Of a stretch of DNA of 64,000 nucleotides, positions 1 through 9,254 are shown piece after piece. The DNA comes from an uncultured Campylobacter sp. (GTDB lineage: Bacteria > Campylobacterota > Campylobacteria > Campylobacterales > Campylobacteraceae). Within the stretch, counting starts at the first letter, position 1. The number at the start of each line of letters is the position of its first letter. The notes under the pieces were generated by a model that searched no databases, was not told the DNA's origin, and saw only the letters and a list, made by a program, of their open reading frames with translations. The DNA is taken from assembly GCA_934718785.1 (NCBI GenBank), contig CAKVAF010000010.1:1-64000 (forward strand), written 5' to 3'. The translations under genes and the position numbers were made by a program.

Positions 1-394
1 TGCTAAGCTCTTGTGCGAGTTTATCAAGTTTAGTGCGATTTTCATCACTCACAAAGTCGCTTAAAATGTGAAAGATATAACCTTCACTTTTTTCATCATC
101 GCTTAAATCGTTGTAGTTTAGGAGTTTGTAATTATTATAAGTAGATTTTATTTTATCATCTAAATTTATAGAGTTGTTAAAAATTTCGTTATGTGTTAAA
201 TTTAAAGAATTTTTATCAGCGCTAGAGTTTTTGAGATTTTCTAAATTTTGGGAATTTTCTTTAGAATAGATTAAGATAAAATGAAACTTAAAAATATGGA
301 AAAATGGGACTTTAAACGACTTTTTTGTTTCACCGGTGGGAAAATTTGTTCCTCTGGTGGCACTTTTTGTTCCTCCTGTGGAACAAAATTCTCT
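1..394 (-). other. Start-less open frame running off the left edge
   Basis: A frame on the minus strand stays open from a TAA at 395-397 to the window edge (about 131 codons) but has no ATG, GTG or TTG that looks like a start. The first part encodes short repeats built on T-G-G-T-K (bases 300-385 carry three GGAACAAA or GAAACAAA units). The later part is Asn/Ser/Leu-rich and charged, and looks more protein-like. It could be the C-terminal part of a plasmid replication or accessory protein, since a repL remnant lies just to the right, but I do not recognise it. It may equally be chance or a pseudogene whose start was lost. Confidence 0.3.
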
Positions 395-584
395 TTAAGT
401 TTTGTTTTTTAAGTTTAGAGCGATTTTTGGCTTAAGTTTTCTGCGAAACTTAAATTAAGGTTATTTTAAATATAAGTTTTCTATTTGTGGATAATTTTTG
501 ATTTTTATTTTCTATTTTGTTCTAAACTATGGAATAAATTGTATTTTTATGGTATAATTATGGAGTTTTTGGTGGAGAGTAAAA

Positions 585-910
585 ATGAGTGAGAAAATAG
601 AAAAAAAATTCAAAATTTGAATGATAAGAAAGATAAACATCAAATTATTTATAGACACGAAAATTCTATTTTAATATAGTGATGGAAGTACAGAAAATAT
701 TGAGAAATTTGTTATTGCAAAAGAAAAAAACAAAAGAAGGTTTTATCAAGCTTTTTGTGGATAATTTATATTATCTTGTAAATCTTGATAATATAGAGAA
801 AACGCTTTTTTTTATTATTCTTTCGAAAATGGATTATAAAAATGTAATTTTTTTTGATAGGTCTTTGCGAAAGGCTATTATTGATAGTAAATTAATAGCT
901 AGAACGAGTT
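585..910 (+). pseudogene. RepL-like plasmid replication protein, frameshifted and truncated
   Basis: Starting at ATG 585, the reading has to change frame three times (in the A8 run near 600, near 676, and in the T run near 752). Joined, the frames give a continuous protein with the segment FYQAFVDNLYYL followed by an ILSKMDYKNVIFFDRSLRKA stretch. This resembles the winged-helix part of RepL-type plasmid initiators (Pfam Firmicute RepL). Around base 911 the coding sequence stops matching and runs antisense into an ABC-ATPase remnant, so the 3' end is lost. The family call is from memory of the motif pattern. What is certain is a small, multiply broken gene fused to unrelated DNA. Confidence 0.45.
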
Positions 911-1432
911 TATATCCCAAAACTCCTTACGACTCACCGCATCCACGCCCGTTGTCGGCTCATCTAAAAAAAGAATTTTAGGCGCGTGAATCAAAGCACA
1001 ACAAAGCGCTAATTTTTGCTTCATACCCCAGAAAGAGCTTTAGCGCGCCTATTTTTAAATGGCTCAAGTGCCTTAAAAATAGGCTCAATAAGCGCATAAC
1101 CCTTATCAATACTTGTGCCAAATAAGCAAGCAAAAAAGTCTAAATTTTCATACACGCTAAGATCTGTAATAAAGGCTAAAAGTGCCCGGCATATAGCCTA
1201 TTTGTGAGCGAATTTGTGCGTAGTCTTTGACTAAATCAAGTCCTAAAACTTTAGCTGCGCCACTACTTGGCAAAAGCAAGGTCGTAAGAATGCGAAAAAG
1301 CGTGCTTTTGCCCGCTTCATCAGGTCCTATAATGCCAAAAATTTCGCCTTGCTTGACATTAAAGCTGATATTTTCAAGGATTTTTTTATCCTTAAAGCTC
1401 TTATTTATCGCCTTTGCTTCTATCACATTCAT
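911..1432 (-). pseudogene. ABC transporter ATPase (YbhF type), truncated and frameshifted
   Basis: The start at 1432 gives an ABC ATPase with Walker A GPDEAGKST, a form usual in YbhF/YhhG-type drug exporters. After YMPGTFSLY an extra base near 1165 breaks the frame. In the next frame the protein continues to ...KALSG, where a second shift near 1030 interrupts the signature (SGGMKQ). The third frame carries Walker [12 protein letters not shown] and runs into the repL remnant at about 911. Only about 170 residues remain of a protein that normally has one or two full ATPase domains, and the permease genes expected downstream are absent. It lies 11 bases after the membrane fusion remnant and was the third gene of that operon. 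Confidence 0.75.
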
Positions 1433-1443
1433 TGTAAGTTTTA

Positions 1444-2391
1444 TTAATGTGTAAGTTTGATTTCGCCATAACTGCCGATTTTTAAAAAACCGTCATTTTT
1501 AACATCGATTTTGACTGCATAAACAAGATTTTTGCGCTCATCTTTACTCATAATCGTCTCGGGTGTAAACTCAGCCTGAGAGCTGATAAAGCTTACAACG
1601 CCTTCATATTCTTTGTAATCATCGCCAAAATCACTATAAACCTTGATTTTATCGCCTAATTGAATGCGCGTTAAATCTGTATCGATAATGTAAGCTTTAA
1701 GCCTTAAAGTATCGGTGTTTGCGATTTTAAAAAGAGCTTTTGCAGGGCTGCTAAGCTCGCCTGCGAAGGCATATTTTTCAAGCACTTGCCCAAAAATTGG
1801 CGAAGTGATGTGCGCTTTTTTGATATTATCTTCTATGATTTGTATTTGAATTTGCGTTTTGGCTATGTCTGCGTCTAAGGCTTCATTGTTTAAGCTCATT
1901 GATGAGAGTTTAGAATTGATTTCTTTGCTGATGAGTAAAAATGCTGAATTTGTATCATCTAGGCTTTTTTTGTGCTGGTTCCGCTTTGATAAAGATTTTG
2001 TGCGCGCTTAAGCTCTCTTTGCGCGGTGTCAAGCTGCTCTTGTAAAGGCGCAATTTGCACTTGAATATCACTTTTTAGCATTTAGTGCCTTGATTTGCTC
2101 TTTAAGCGCGGCTAAATTAAGCTCAAGCTGCGTAGTGTCAATCAAACCCACAAATTGATTTTGTTCTAAAATCTCGCCCTCGCTTAAATTTAAATCAATA
2201 ATTTTACCGCTAATCTCGCTTGAAACGATGATTTCATCACTTTCAAAAATGCCCATCGCATCAAATTTATTATCATTTGAACAAGCCAAAAGGCTCAAAG
2301 CCATTACAAAAGACGCGCCTGCGTTTAAATATTTTTTAAAAACACTGAAATTTAAAGCTCTTAAAAATAAATTTTTCATTTCATTTCCCAT
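1444..2391 (-). pseudogene. HlyD-family membrane fusion protein of efflux pump, two frameshifts
   Basis: This is the periplasmic adaptor of a tripartite ABC exporter. The N-terminal part has a lipoprotein-like signal (LSLLACS) followed by a biotinyl-lipoyl-like half (SSEISGKIIDLNLSEGEIL). The frame breaks in an A run near 2070, continues in a second frame through a coiled-coil hairpin (QEQLDTAQRELKRAQNLYQ), breaks again in an A7 run near 1967 that would need eight A, and finishes in a third frame with the second lipoyl half and beta-barrel (ITSPIFGQVLEKYAFAGE). Each piece is well conserved, so the loss looks recent. The start at 2391 overlaps the end of the TolC remnant by 16 bases. Confidence 0.8.
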
Positions 2392-3672
2392 AAATTTAAA
2401 ATTTGCTTGATATTAAAAACTTGCATTAAAAACTGCACCTTAGAAAAATTCATCTCGAGGCGCGTGGCGTTAAGTTTATTGATATCAGTTAAAAAGTCAT
2501 TGACACTCAGTGTGCCATTTTGCATTTTGCTTTGTGAAATTTTTGTGATTTTTTCTTGCAAGGCAGTGATTTTCTCATTTTGCTTATATTTTTCAAGCAA
2601 AGAAAGTGCCTGTGCTCCAGCTTCAACGAGTAAAATTTTAGTATTTAATACAAACTCATCTTGCAAGGCATTAATTTGTAGCTTTTGCACGCGGCGCAGC
2701 TGCTCTTGCTCTTTGTGTGAATAAAGATTACTAAAATCCCAGCCCAGTCTAAGCCCAGCGATATAGTAACTCTTAAAACGATTATCGAGCATATTAAGCC
2801 CCGGACGCCCATATCCAGCTTGCGCGTAAGCTTCTAAATAAGGCAAGTTTTTAGCATTTTCAAGCTCTTTAGATCTTTATATCTCGCTTTTTTTGGCTTC
2901 AAAATACCCCATTTCAGGGCGTTTGTCTAAAATTTTATTTTCTAAATTGCCTATAGTACTGAGATAAAGCGTGCTTTGCTTGATATCTGGCAAAATAAGC
3001 TCATACTCATTTGCTTGCAAATTTGTAAGCTTTGAAAGTGTGTAAAAAGTAGCAAGTTTTTGATGATAAAGTTCTTGTTTGCTCGTTTTTGCATTTAAAA
3101 TTTCAATTTCTATGCGCTCTAAATCATCCTTACTTGCGACGCCATTACTCAGCAAATTTCTAATATAGCGCTCATTTTTACTCAGCTCGCTTAAATGAAG
3201 CGCATTTTGCTTTTCTTGCAAATTTAAAAGAAGCAAGGAAAAATAAGCATTGATGATGGCTTGTTGCACCTTATAAAGCTCATTTTCAAGCTGAGCGCTT
3301 GCATAGCTTTTTTGTGCCAAGGTTGCAAAGTCAAGCAAAGGCTGTGAAAGCTCGATATAATTGATCTTTTTTCATCTCTTCATAATTGATATTAAGCGCG
3401 CTTGGCAATGTAAAAGGCAGCTTCGTAACATCGCTTTGATAGCTTGCTTTTGCACCAAGCTTTAAATGGGGGATGAAATTTTTATTGAGCCTATTAAGAT
3501 TAAGATCAAGCGCTTCATCAATGAGCTTTTGATTTTTATGCAAAGGATAGTGAATGCGCGCTTTTAAAATGCTTTCTTCAAGGCTTAGCGCGGGCTTTTC
3601 ACTTTGCTTGATGGCTTGCTTGGCAAAAAGAGTGCTTAAAAAAATCAAAAAAACAAAAACTTTTTTTATCAA
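2376..3672 (-). pseudogene. TolC-like outer-membrane efflux protein, frameshift plus nonsense codon
   Basis: The first gene of the dead efflux operon. A signal peptide (MIKKVFVFLIFLSTLFA) is followed by the usual LSLEESILKA repeat start. The frame is lost near 3365 (after NYEEMKKDQ) and resumes one base off with YIELSQPLLDFATLAQKSY. A TAA at 2877-2879 then interrupts the same frame, after which the second TolC repeat continues in frame to 2376. About 430 codons in all, the normal length for the family. Its promoter (-10 TATAAT at 3699-3704) still looks intact. Together with the adaptor and ATPase remnants it would have exported a drug-like substrate. Confidence 0.8.
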
Positions 3673-3698
3673 AATTTATCCTTTTAAATTTCATAAAG

Positions 3699-3704
3699 AT
3701 TATA
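3699..3704 (-). promoter_or_regulatory. -10 box of the decayed efflux operon
   Basis: On the minus strand a perfect TATAAT lies 27 bases before the ATG at 3672, with an AAAGGA ribosome-binding site in between. An AT-rich upstream run and no clear -35 box fit Campylobacter sigma-70 promoters. A TTTCAAA/TTTGAAA hairpin at about 3713-3728 between this box and the panD stop could end panD transcription. Confidence 0.5.
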
Positions 3705-3732
3705 GCATTTTTTCAAAAATTTGAAATTTTCT

Positions 3733-4119
3733 TTAAATTTCATCAAAAAGTGCGCCGGCTTTTTCATAATGAGCCACTCTTATAGGCTCATTGTTTTCAT
3801 TCACAAATACAACTTTAGGTTTGAAATTTTTAGCTTCTTCAAAATTTAAATTTGCATAAGCCATAATGATGATTAAATCATTTTTACTCACTAACCTTGC
3901 GGCTGCTCCATTTAGACAAATCTCGCCTGCACCTCCAGCAATGGCGTAAGTTTCAAAACGCGCACCATTATTAAGATTTACAATTTCGAGCTTTTCATAC
4001 TCTAAAATGCCACTCAGCTCTAAAAGTGCTTTATCTATGGTGATTGAGCCTATATAATCAAGCCTAGCATCACTGACCTTAGCCCTGTGAATTTTAGCTC
4101 TAAGCATAGAAATTTGCAT
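3733..4119 (-). CDS. panD: Aspartate 1-decarboxylase
   Basis: Makes beta-alanine from L-aspartate for pantothenate synthesis in the cytoplasm, using a pyruvoyl cofactor formed by self-cleavage. The cleavage pair Gly24-Ser25 is present in YIGSITID, at the same residue numbers as in the E. coli enzyme, as are Lys9, His11 and Tyr22. Length of 128 residues is normal. Start [15 protein letters not shown] matches the family N-terminus. It is the last gene of panB-panC-panD, three bases after panC, so one transcript is likely. Confidence 0.97.
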   Translation of the reverse strand: MQISMLRAKIHRAKVSDARLDYIGSITIDKALLELSGILEYEKLEIVNLNNGARFETYAIAGGAGEICLNGAAARLVSKNDLIIIMAYANLNFEEAKNFKPKVVFVNENNEPIRVAHYEKAGALFDEI

Positions 4120-4122
4120 ATT

Positions 4123-4968
4123 TTAATCCTTTTTATATAAAAAATTATCAATGAGCCTTGTTTTGCCTATAAAGACTGCAAGTGCTATAAGAGCATTATT
4201 TTCAATACTCTTAATAGGCTTTAAATAGGAAAAATCAACGATTTCAATATAATCAACGCGCGCAAGTGGCTCTTTTTCTATAAACTCTTTCATTTTTAAG
4301 ATGATATTCGCACAGTCTTTTTCGCCATTTTTAATCAAATCCTTGGCTAAATTTAAAGCCTTGCTCAGCACTAAAGCAGCTTCAAGCTCGGACTTACTTA
4401 AATAGCTATTACGTGAGCTTTTAGCAAGAGCATTTGGCTCTCTTATAGTCTCACAAAGCTTGATTTGCAAATCAAAATTTAAATCCCTTACCATCGCTGA
4501 AACAATAGCGCATTGCTGCGCATCTTTAAGCCCAAAATAAGCAACATCAGGCTTTACAAGATTAAAAAATTTAGCCAAAATAGTGCAAACGCCACGAAAA
4601 TGCCCCTCACGCTTTGCTCCACATAAATAATCACCCAAATTTTTAACATCCACAAAAGAGCAAAAGCCCTGTGGATAAAGCTGATTTGCATTTGGTGCAA
4701 AGACGATATCCACGCCATTGTCCGCACATAAGGCGCAATCTTTTTCTAAATCGCGCGGATAATTTGCTAAGTCTTCATTTGCGCCAAATTGCATAGGATT
4801 GACAAAGATAGAAAGCACGACTTTATCATTACTACGCGCAGCTTTAACAAGGCTTAAATGCCCCTCGTGCAAATAACCCATCGTCGGCACGAAACCTATG
4901 CTTAAATTTAGGGCTTTATAAGCCTTAATCTCTTCTTTTAATTCTTCAATATCCTTGATAATTCGCAT
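4123..4968 (-). CDS. panC: Pantothenate synthetase (pantoate--beta-alanine ligase)
   Basis: Joins pantoate and beta-alanine with ATP to give pantothenate. The nucleotidyltransferase signature MGYLHEGH is at residues 30-37, with both histidines of the HxGH motif, followed by the pantoate-binding FVNPMQF segment and the KMSKS-like loop SSRNSYLS. At 281 residues it is full length. It sits between panB (8 bases upstream) and panD (3 bases downstream), so products of both neighbours are its substrates. Confidence 0.97.
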   Translation of the reverse strand: MRIIKDIEELKEEIKAYKALNLSIGFVPTMGYLHEGHLSLVKAARSNDKVVLSIFVNPMQFGANEDLANYPRDLEKDCALCADNGVDIVFAPNANQLYPQGFCSFVDVKNLGDYLCGAKREGHFRGVCTILAKFFNLVKPDVAYFGLKDAQQCAIVSAMVRDLNFDLQIKLCETIREPNALAKSSRNSYLSKSELEAALVLSKALNLAKDLIKNGEKDCANIILKMKEFIEKEPLARVDYIEIVDFSYLKPIKSIENNALIALAVFIGKTRLIDNFLYKKD

Positions 4969-4976
4969 TTTGCTTC

Positions 4977-5804
4977 CTATTTTAGCGCGCTAATGACGCT
5001 TTCATCAATATTAAATTCATGCTCTTTTGCTGGAAAGCTTTTATTTTTAACTTCTTTGATAAATTCGCTAAAGCCCTTTATATAAGCTTCTCTAGCGTTT
5101 TGAAAAACTTTTACAAATTTAGGCTTAAAATCCGTATTTAACCCCAAAATATCTTGCATAACAAGCACTTGTCCATCGCATTTTGCGCCCGCTCCTATGC
5201 CAATAACTGGGATTTTCACGCTTTGAGAGATTTTAGTGCCCAAAGCCTCAGGCACACATTCAAGTAAAATCGCAAAAGCACCTGCTTTTTCCACAGCGCG
5301 CGCATCATCTAAAATGCTCTGTGCGGCTTCAAGGCTTTTACCTTGCACTTTAAAGCCGCCTAAGGTATTTAAAAACTGCGGCGCAAGCCCGATATGAGCC
5401 ATCACAGGAATGCCTGCTTCAAAAATAGCTTTAATGTGTGGGGCAAAATTTATCCCACCTTCAAGTTTCACAGCATTTGCTCTTCCTTTTTGAATGAGCT
5501 TACCCGCATTTTTTACAGCATCATAAACGCTGGTTTGATAAGACATAAAGGGCAAATCAGCGATCAAGAAAGTATTTTTAACGCCTCTGCTCACAGCCTT
5601 TGTGTGATGAATCATTTCAGCCATACTCAAAGACAAAGTATCTTCTAAGCCCAGCATCACCATAGCCAAAGAATCACCGATGAGTATTATATCAACACCC
5701 ACTTTATCTAAAATTTTTGCACTCGTGTAATCATAAGCTGTAATCATCGTTATTTTTTCATGATTTTGCTTTAAAGCCTGTAAGCTTGCTACTGTGTGTT
5801 TCAT
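4977..5804 (-). CDS. panB: 3-methyl-2-oxobutanoate hydroxymethyltransferase
   Basis: First committed step of the pantoate branch: transfers a one-carbon unit from methylene-tetrahydrofolate to alpha-ketoisovalerate. The metal-binding start MITAYDYTSAKI and the IGDSLAMVMLG segment, the EGG loop (VKLEGG) and the GIGAGAKCDGQVLVMQD signature are all visible. 275 residues, complete. It leads the panBCD operon. The 282 bases upstream (5805-6086) are AT-rich without a gene and should hold the operon promoter. Confidence 0.97.
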   Translation of the reverse strand: MKHTVASLQALKQNHEKITMITAYDYTSAKILDKVGVDIILIGDSLAMVMLGLEDTLSLSMAEMIHHTKAVSRGVKNTFLIADLPFMSYQTSVYDAVKNAGKLIQKGRANAVKLEGGINFAPHIKAIFEAGIPVMAHIGLAPQFLNTLGGFKVQGKSLEAAQSILDDARAVEKAGAFAILLECVPEALGTKISQSVKIPVIGIGAGAKCDGQVLVMQDILGLNTDFKPKFVKVFQNAREAYIKGFSEFIKEVKNKSFPAKEHEFNIDESVISALK

Positions 5805-6086
5805 TTTGTGCCTTTGAAGCCTGTTGATTAACTAGACTTGATTTAAAATGCGTGATTATAATCTCTTTTTTATAAAATTAAAATTAAGAATTTGCAATGA
5901 AAAGTAAATTAAAAATCGCAAAAATCATTCTTATAAAATAAAAGTTATTTTTGAAAATGAATGAGTAAAAGAAATTTTACAATCGGCGTAGTTTTAAAAA
6001 TTTATTGATGAAATTTTAAGTTGATAAAAAATAAATTTATGCTTAAAAATTAAAAATTGCTATACAAAATTTTAAATTTTCAAATT

Positions 6087-7283
6087 TCACGCATTTTTCA
6101 TCAATAATATTTCTACCAAATCGCCTTTTTTTAAGTTTTTGATACTGTCTTTAACGCAAAGAATGGCACTTTTATCGGTAAGATTATTGAAAATCGCGCT
6201 TGAGCCTTGCTTTTTGCCGTCTAAATTTGCATAAATTTTACCCTTTTGCGTGCTTAAATTACACGCGACAAACTCATAAAAAGGGCTTTTTCGCTCAAAA
6301 TCTGTGCTTAAAAAAGCTTCGATGCGCTCTTCTTTTTGAAGCAACATCGCATTCAAAAGCCTTGCCGCAAAAATCCTAAAAGTAATCATCGCTGAGTAAG
6401 CAAAGCCGGGTAATGCGAAGATGAATTTATCTTCAAACTGAGCGATTTTGATATGACGACCCGGTTTTATCGCTACTTTATCGACGATGATTTTAAATTT
6501 TCTCACTTCATCTTTTAAAAAATCAAACTCGCCCATAGAAACCCCACCCGTGCTAATGAGTATATCACAGCTGCTCAATGCTTGCTTGAAAGCTTTTTGA
6601 ACTTCTTTTTTATCATCTTTAAGCAAAGGAAAAATGCGTGCAGTGGCGTTAAAGTCCTGTGCTAAGGTCGCTAGGGCGATGTGATTAATAGAGCGGATTT
6701 GCGCGGCATTTTCTAGGCTCTCGCCCAAATCTTTAAGCTCATCACCACTGCTTAAAATACCTACAATAGGCTTTACAAAAACACTGATAAAAAAAATTCC
6801 AAGCTGAGCAAGTAAAGCGATTTCACTAAATTCAAGCTTTGTGCCTTTTTTAAGCAAAAGTTCGTTTTTTTGATAACTCTCGCCCACTTTGCGCACTGCA
6901 AATCCCTTTGACACAGGCGTTTTCACATACAAAATACCTTTTTTAAGCTCGACATTTTCAACAGGCACCAAAGTATCACAACCCGCGCTCATTAACGAGC
7001 CTGTAAAAGTTTGCACGCATTCATTTTTTTTCACACTAAATTGAGGTTCGCTGCCTGCTTTGACCTGTCCTAGTACCTTTAAAGGCTTATTTTGATCTGC
7101 AAATTTAAGCGCAAAGCCATCCATTGAAGCAATTTCTCGCATAGGAAAAGGCTCGCTAGCGATGATATCTTGGGCTAAAATGCGCCCTTTTACCTGTGTG
7201 AGTGCGACCTTTTCGATTTTTTCAAAGGGTTTGATCTGCTTTTTAAGAGCCTTTAACGCGGCTTCATAGCCTAGAAAACTCAA
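6087..7283 (-). CDS. moeA: Molybdopterin molybdenumtransferase
   Basis: Inserts molybdate (or tungstate) into adenylated molybdopterin, giving the cofactor used by formate, nitrate and TMAO/sulfite enzymes. The MoeA order is complete over 398 residues: N-terminal domain with SMDGFAL, the MogA-like domain with SSGDEL, the STGGVSMGEFDFL active-site loop, then KPGRH and the PGF(A)YSA segment, and a small C-terminal beta domain. It follows moaD-moaE on the same strand with a 33-base gap, the same grouping as the moaD, moaE, moeA2 cluster of C. jejuni (recalled). That suggests this is the MoeA2-type copy, and a second moeA may exist outside the window. Confidence 0.92.
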   Translation of the reverse strand: MSFLGYEAALKALKKQIKPFEKIEKVALTQVKGRILAQDIIASEPFPMREIASMDGFALKFADQNKPLKVLGQVKAGSEPQFSVKKNECVQTFTGSLMSAGCDTLVPVENVELKKGILYVKTPVSKGFAVRKVGESYQKNELLLKKGTKLEFSEIALLAQLGIFFISVFVKPIVGILSSGDELKDLGESLENAAQIRSINHIALATLAQDFNATARIFPLLKDDKKEVQKAFKQALSSCDILISTGGVSMGEFDFLKDEVRKFKIIVDKVAIKPGRHIKIAQFEDKFIFALPGFAYSAMITFRIFAARLLNAMLLQKEERIEAFLSTDFERKSPFYEFVACNLSTQKGKIYANLDGKKQGSSAIFNNLTDKSAILCVKDSIKNLKKGDLVEILLMKNA

Positions 7284-7316
7284 TTTTTATCCTTTAATTT
7301 TGTTATTTTATGAAAT

Positions 7317-7754
7317 TTAGCTCAAAAGTCCTGCACCAAAAAGTTTTGTGCTGCGCTCTTTGGCATAGATTTTCTCGCCCTTTATCACATCATACTTCCA
7401 AATGGGTGCGTTCGCTTTAAAATCTTCGACAAAATCATTCAAAAGTCTAAGCCCTAATTTTCTTTGCTTGCTTAAAACACCTGCTAGATAGGAGCTTTGA
7501 GAAGCCTTTACAAGTCCTTTTGAATGAGCGAAAAATAATTTTACATTTTCGTTTAAAACCTTTATTTGCCATGCTTTAAACCAAGTTTGAAGTAAAGTTT
7601 CATCCATTTCAAAAAAAAGTGCTTCCACTCCATCTTCAGCACGTACAATCCCACAAAAACTCAGCCAAGCCCCACAATTTAAGCCTTTGACTAGATCATA
7701 ATACTTAGTGTTTAAGGCATTGATATCCAGCGCACCCTCAAAAAGCTCAAACAC
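7317..7754 (-). CDS. moaE: Molybdopterin synthase catalytic subunit
   Basis: The large subunit that uses the thiocarboxylated MoaD tail to put two sulfurs on precursor Z (cPMP). Family features seen: GAWLSFCGIVR near the N-terminus and the C-terminal APIWKYDVIKGEKIYAKERS segment. An in-frame ATG at 7799 would overlap moaD by 44 bases and add 15 residues that look unlike MoaE (they are moaD read out of frame). The GTG at 7754, one base after the moaD stop, gives the usual N-terminus (MRVFELFEGALD) and is preferred, with tight coupling to moaD. The short FFEMDET part is a little divergent. Confidence 0.88.
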   Translation of the reverse strand: MFELFEGALDINALNTKYYDLVKGLNCGAWLSFCGIVRAEDGVEALFFEMDETLLQTWFKAWQIKVLNENVKLFFAHSKGLVKASQSSYLAGVLSKQRKLGLRLLNDFVEDFKANAPIWKYDVIKGEKIYAKERSTKLFGAGLLS

Positions 7755-7755
7755 C

Positions 7756-7977
7756 CTAACCCCCACAAACTGGTGGCAAAAGCTTGATATTATCGCCATT
7801 TTTAAGAGCGAAATTTAAATCATTCACAAGCTCATCATTCACAGCGACCGCACAAAGACTAAGCCACTCTTTTAGGCTTTCATCTTTTTGTAAAATTTCA
7901 CGCAAAGTGTGTAAATTATCACATTCAAGCCTTAAATTCTCACGCTTTAAAGGTCCTAAAAACTCAACTTTAATCAT
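7756..7977 (-). CDS. moaD: Molybdopterin synthase sulfur-carrier subunit
   Basis: A 73-residue ubiquitin-like protein ending in PPVCGG. The C-terminal Gly-Gly is adenylated by a MoeB-type enzyme and turned into a thiocarboxylate that donates sulfur in MoaE. The VAVNDEL...L..GD.I.LLPPV pattern is the standard ThiS/MoaD fold signature. First gene of a minus-strand moaD-moaE-moeA operon that diverges from nspC with 63 bases between start codons. Confidence 0.93.
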   Translation of the reverse strand: MIKVEFLGPLKRENLRLECDNLHTLREILQKDESLKEWLSLCAVAVNDELVNDLNFALKNGDNIKLLPPVCGG

Positions 7978-8005
7978 AAATTACCCTTTATCAATTTTCA
8001 AGCCT

Positions 8006-8011
8006 TATAAT
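8006..8011 (+). promoter_or_regulatory. -10 box for nspC
   Basis: TATAAT 29 bases before the nspC start, followed by an AAAAAAGG ribosome-binding region. It lies in the short 63-base divergent space between moaD and nspC, so the two promoters must overlap or be back to back. Confidence 0.5.
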
Positions 8012-8040
8012 AGCACAATAAAAATTAAAAAAGGCAAAAA

Positions 8041-9210
8041 ATGCAAATTTTAAACGCACTTGATAAGCTTGCTCAAACGCCTGCTTATGTGGTTGAAGAA
8101 GCGGCTTTAAGGCGAAATTTAGAGCTTTTAGCTTATGTGAGCGAGCAAAGTGGGGCAAAGGTGTTGCTGGCACTCAAGGGCTTTGCTTTTAGCGGGGCGA
8201 TGAAAATTGTGGGTGAGTATTTAAGTGGGGCTACTTGTAGCGGGCTTTGGGAGGCTAAGTTTGCAAAAGAGTTTTTAAACAAGGACATTCACACCTTTAG
8301 CCCGGCGTTTAAAGATGATGAGTTTAGCGAGATTGCGCACCTGAGTTCTCATATGGTGTTTAATTCTTTAAATCAATTTGATAAATTTAAAACCGAAACT
8401 CTAGAAAATCATTGTGAAATAGGGCTTCGGTGTAATCCTGAGTTCTCCCTTGCTCCAAAAGAAATTTACAATCCTTGCGGGAGGTTTTCGCGCCTTGGTA
8501 TCCTTGCTAAAAGCTTAGAAAATGCTAATTTGCAAGGCGTTAGTGGGCTTCATTTTCACGCACTTTGCGAAGAAAGTGCAGACGCGCTTGAGCTTGTGTT
8601 AAATGCTTTTGAAACGAAATTTGGCAAGTTTTTTAAGCAGATGAAATGGCTGAATTTTGGCGGCGGGCATTTGATTACAAAAAAGGGCTATGATACGCAA
8701 AAACTCATTACTTTATGCAAGAAATTCAGCGATAGATACGGCGTGCAGGTATTTTTAGAGCCGGGCGAGGCGGTGGGCTGGCAGGTGGGCACGCTTGTGG
8801 CTAGTGTGATTGATTTTGTTGAAAATGAAAAGCAAATCGCTATTTTAGACACTTCAAGCGAAGCGCACATGCCAGATATTATCATCATGCCTTATACAAG
8901 CGAGGTTGCAAATGCTAAAATCATCGCCACAAGGCAGGGCGAGCAAGTTTCAACGCCTTTAAAAGATGAGTTTAGCTATATTTTAGCGGGAAATACTTGC
9001 CTAGCAGGCGATGTCATGGGCGAGTATGCTTTTAAAGAGCCTTTAAAACGTGGTGATAAGGTCGTTTTTTTAGATCAAGCTCATTATAGTATCGTTAAAA
9101 ACACGACTTTTAATGGCGTGCGCTTGCCAAATTTAATGCTTTTAAATGCAAAAAACGAGCTTGAAATGATAAGAAAATTTGATTATGAAGAGTATAAAAG
9201 GCGTAATTAG
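8041..9210 (+). CDS. nspC: Carboxynorspermidine / carboxyspermidine decarboxylase
   Basis: PLP enzyme of the alternative spermidine route used by Campylobacter: decarboxylates carboxyspermidine to spermidine. Fold III decarboxylase features: the PLP lysine in LLALKGFAFS, the glycine-rich WLNFGGGH loop, the LEPGEAVGWQ motif that binds the cofactor phosphate, and the C-terminal GNTCLAGDVMGEY segment with the active-site cysteine. 389 residues, complete. It stands alone, divergent from moaD, as nspC does beside the moaD-moaE cluster of C. jejuni (recalled). Confidence 0.94.
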   Translation: MQILNALDKLAQTPAYVVEEAALRRNLELLAYVSEQSGAKVLLALKGFAFSGAMKIVGEYLSGATCSGLWEAKFAKEFLNKDIHTFSPAFKDDEFSEIAHLSSHMVFNSLNQFDKFKTETLENHCEIGLRCNPEFSLAPKEIYNPCGRFSRLGILAKSLENANLQGVSGLHFHALCEESADALELVLNAFETKFGKFFKQMKWLNFGGGHLITKKGYDTQKLITLCKKFSDRYGVQVFLEPGEAVGWQVGTLVASVIDFVENEKQIAILDTSSEAHMPDIIIMPYTSEVANAKIIATRQGEQVSTPLKDEFSYILAGNTCLAGDVMGEYAFKEPLKRGDKVVFLDQAHYSIVKNTTFNGVRLPNLMLLNAKNELEMIRKFDYEEYKRRN

Positions 9211-9254
9211 GCTTTGTTTAATAATAAATTTTATAATGTCAAAAAGGAGAAAAA

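Noticed and set aside
7755-7799. ATG at 7799 as start of moaE
   Set aside because: The added 15 residues are moaD read in another frame and unlike MoaE; GTG 7754 directly after the moaD stop gives the family N-terminus.
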